A model generated the notes under the pieces. It had not been told where the DNA came from. It did no database searches and was given only the letters and a program-made list of their open reading frames with translations. The translations under genes were made by a program, and so were the position numbers. DNA of 6,840 nucleotides from Actinomycetota bacterium (GTDB lineage Bacteria > Actinomycetota > Acidimicrobiia > Acidimicrobiales > Ilumatobacteraceae), in the NCBI GenBank assembly GCA_005789925.1, contig SXWG01000029.1, positions 1-6,840 of the forward strand, given 5' to 3'. Shown here piece by piece: positions 6,325-6,840 of this stretch; position 1 is the stretch's first letter; the number at the start of each line of letters is the position of its first letter.

Positions 6325-6331
6325 CAATGCC

Positions 6332-6840
6332 ATGAAAGTTCTCATCACTGGCGCATCTGGTCTCATCGGGTCTGCGCTGAGCGCACATCTCTCGTCACAT
6401 GGCCACACGGTCCTGCACGCCGTTCGCGGCGACAACGCGAGTTCGTCGCCGAATGGCGTGCGTTGGAACCCGGTCGCTGGATCCATCGAATCCGACAAGT
6501 TGGTCGGCATTGGCGCCGTCGTGCACCTCGCCGGCGCCGGCATTGGCGACAAACGGTGGACCCCTGACTACAAGCGCGAGATTCTCGAGAGCCGCACCAA
6601 GGGAACGTCGCTCATCGCATCGACGATCGCACAATTGCCGACCAAACCGTCGGTCTTCCTCAGCGGTTCTGCCATCGGTATCTACGGCGCGACCGGCGAT
6701 GAACAACTCACCGAGAGCAGTCCACATGGCACCGGGTTTCTTGCTGATGTCTGCGAGCAATGGGAAGCAGCGGCATCACCGGCAGTGAGTACCGGAATTC
6801 GCACCGTCTACTTACGCACTGGCATCGTGCTCTCGAGCAA
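6332..6840 (+). CDS. TIGR01777-family NAD(P)-dependent epimerase (YfcH/Rv2216-like SDR), 3' end outside window
   Basis: The ATG at 6332 opens a frame that runs uninterrupted to the window end, giving 169 residues of a protein that is usually about 300. The N-terminus MKVLITGASGLIGSAL is an extended-SDR Rossmann motif (G7, G10, G13). VVHLAGAGI at 63-71 is the next nucleotide-contact strand. The stretch from K74 to T92, with its RW, EI and SR landmarks, is characteristic of the TIGR01777 epimerases, as is SGSAIGIYG at 111-119, which holds the presumed active-site tyrosine Y118. The substrate of this family is generally unknown, so only the fold and cofactor use are supported. It diverges from the 140-residue gene. 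Mycobacterium tuberculosis has a homologous epimerase, Rv2216, between dlaT and lipB, so its closeness to lipoylation genes here is probably conserved rather than chance. Confidence 0.9.
   Translation, partial: MKVLITGASGLIGSALSAHLSSHGHTVLHAVRGDNASSSPNGVRWNPVAGSIESDKLVGIGAVVHLAGAGIGDKRWTPDYKREILESRTKGTSLIASTIAQLPTKPSVFLSGSAIGIYGATGDEQLTESSPHGTGFLADVCEQWEAAASPAVSTGIRTVYLRTGIVLSS

Noticed and set aside
6395..6760. 121-codon minus-strand open frame at the right end
   Set aside because: It is opposite the epimerase gene, whose plus-strand translation has clear SDR motifs.

Overview
The window looks like chromosomal DNA from an actinobacterium, possibly of the Acidimicrobiia type. The evidence is moderately high GC by eye, many TCG/CGA-rich codons, tightly packed genes, GTG start use, and two genes that lack a Shine-Dalgarno sequence but have TANNNT boxes 7-8 nt upstream of ATG (leaderless style). 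A lipoylation gene cluster with a TIGR01777-type epimerase beside it recalls the mycobacterial dlaT-Rv2216-lipB-lipA neighbourhood. The lineage is an inference, not something the sequence proves.

Most of the window is one minus-strand gene string, read from right to left. It starts with a small anchored exported protein of unknown function (5834-6256). Next come dihydrolipoyl dehydrogenase E3 (4331-5731), a single-lipoyl-domain 2-oxo acid dehydrogenase E2 (2885-4273), and a LipB-LipA fusion protein (1191-2873). An M24-family Xaa-Pro peptidase (79-1194) follows, and the first ten codons of an amidohydrolase (1-30) run off the left edge. From E3 to the peptidase the gaps are 57 bp, 11 bp and a 4-bp ATGA overlap, so co-transcription is likely. 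On the right, a plus-strand TIGR01777/YfcH-like SDR epimerase (6332-6840, cut by the window end) diverges from the small anchored protein across a 75-bp promoter region.

Functionally, E2 is the protein that carries lipoate and E3 re-oxidises it. The LipB domain moves octanoyl from acyl carrier protein onto the E2 lipoyl lysine, and the LipA domain inserts two sulfurs to form lipoate. The string therefore encodes the lipoylated substrate, its re-oxidase and both steps of the endogenous lipoylation route; the E1 decarboxylase is not in the window. The most notable feature is the continuous LipB-LipA open reading frame, which retains the visible catalytic residues of both enzymes and would put consecutive steps in one polypeptide. 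I see no mobile elements, CRISPR arrays, tRNA or rRNA genes. No stretch over 300 bp lacks a gene.
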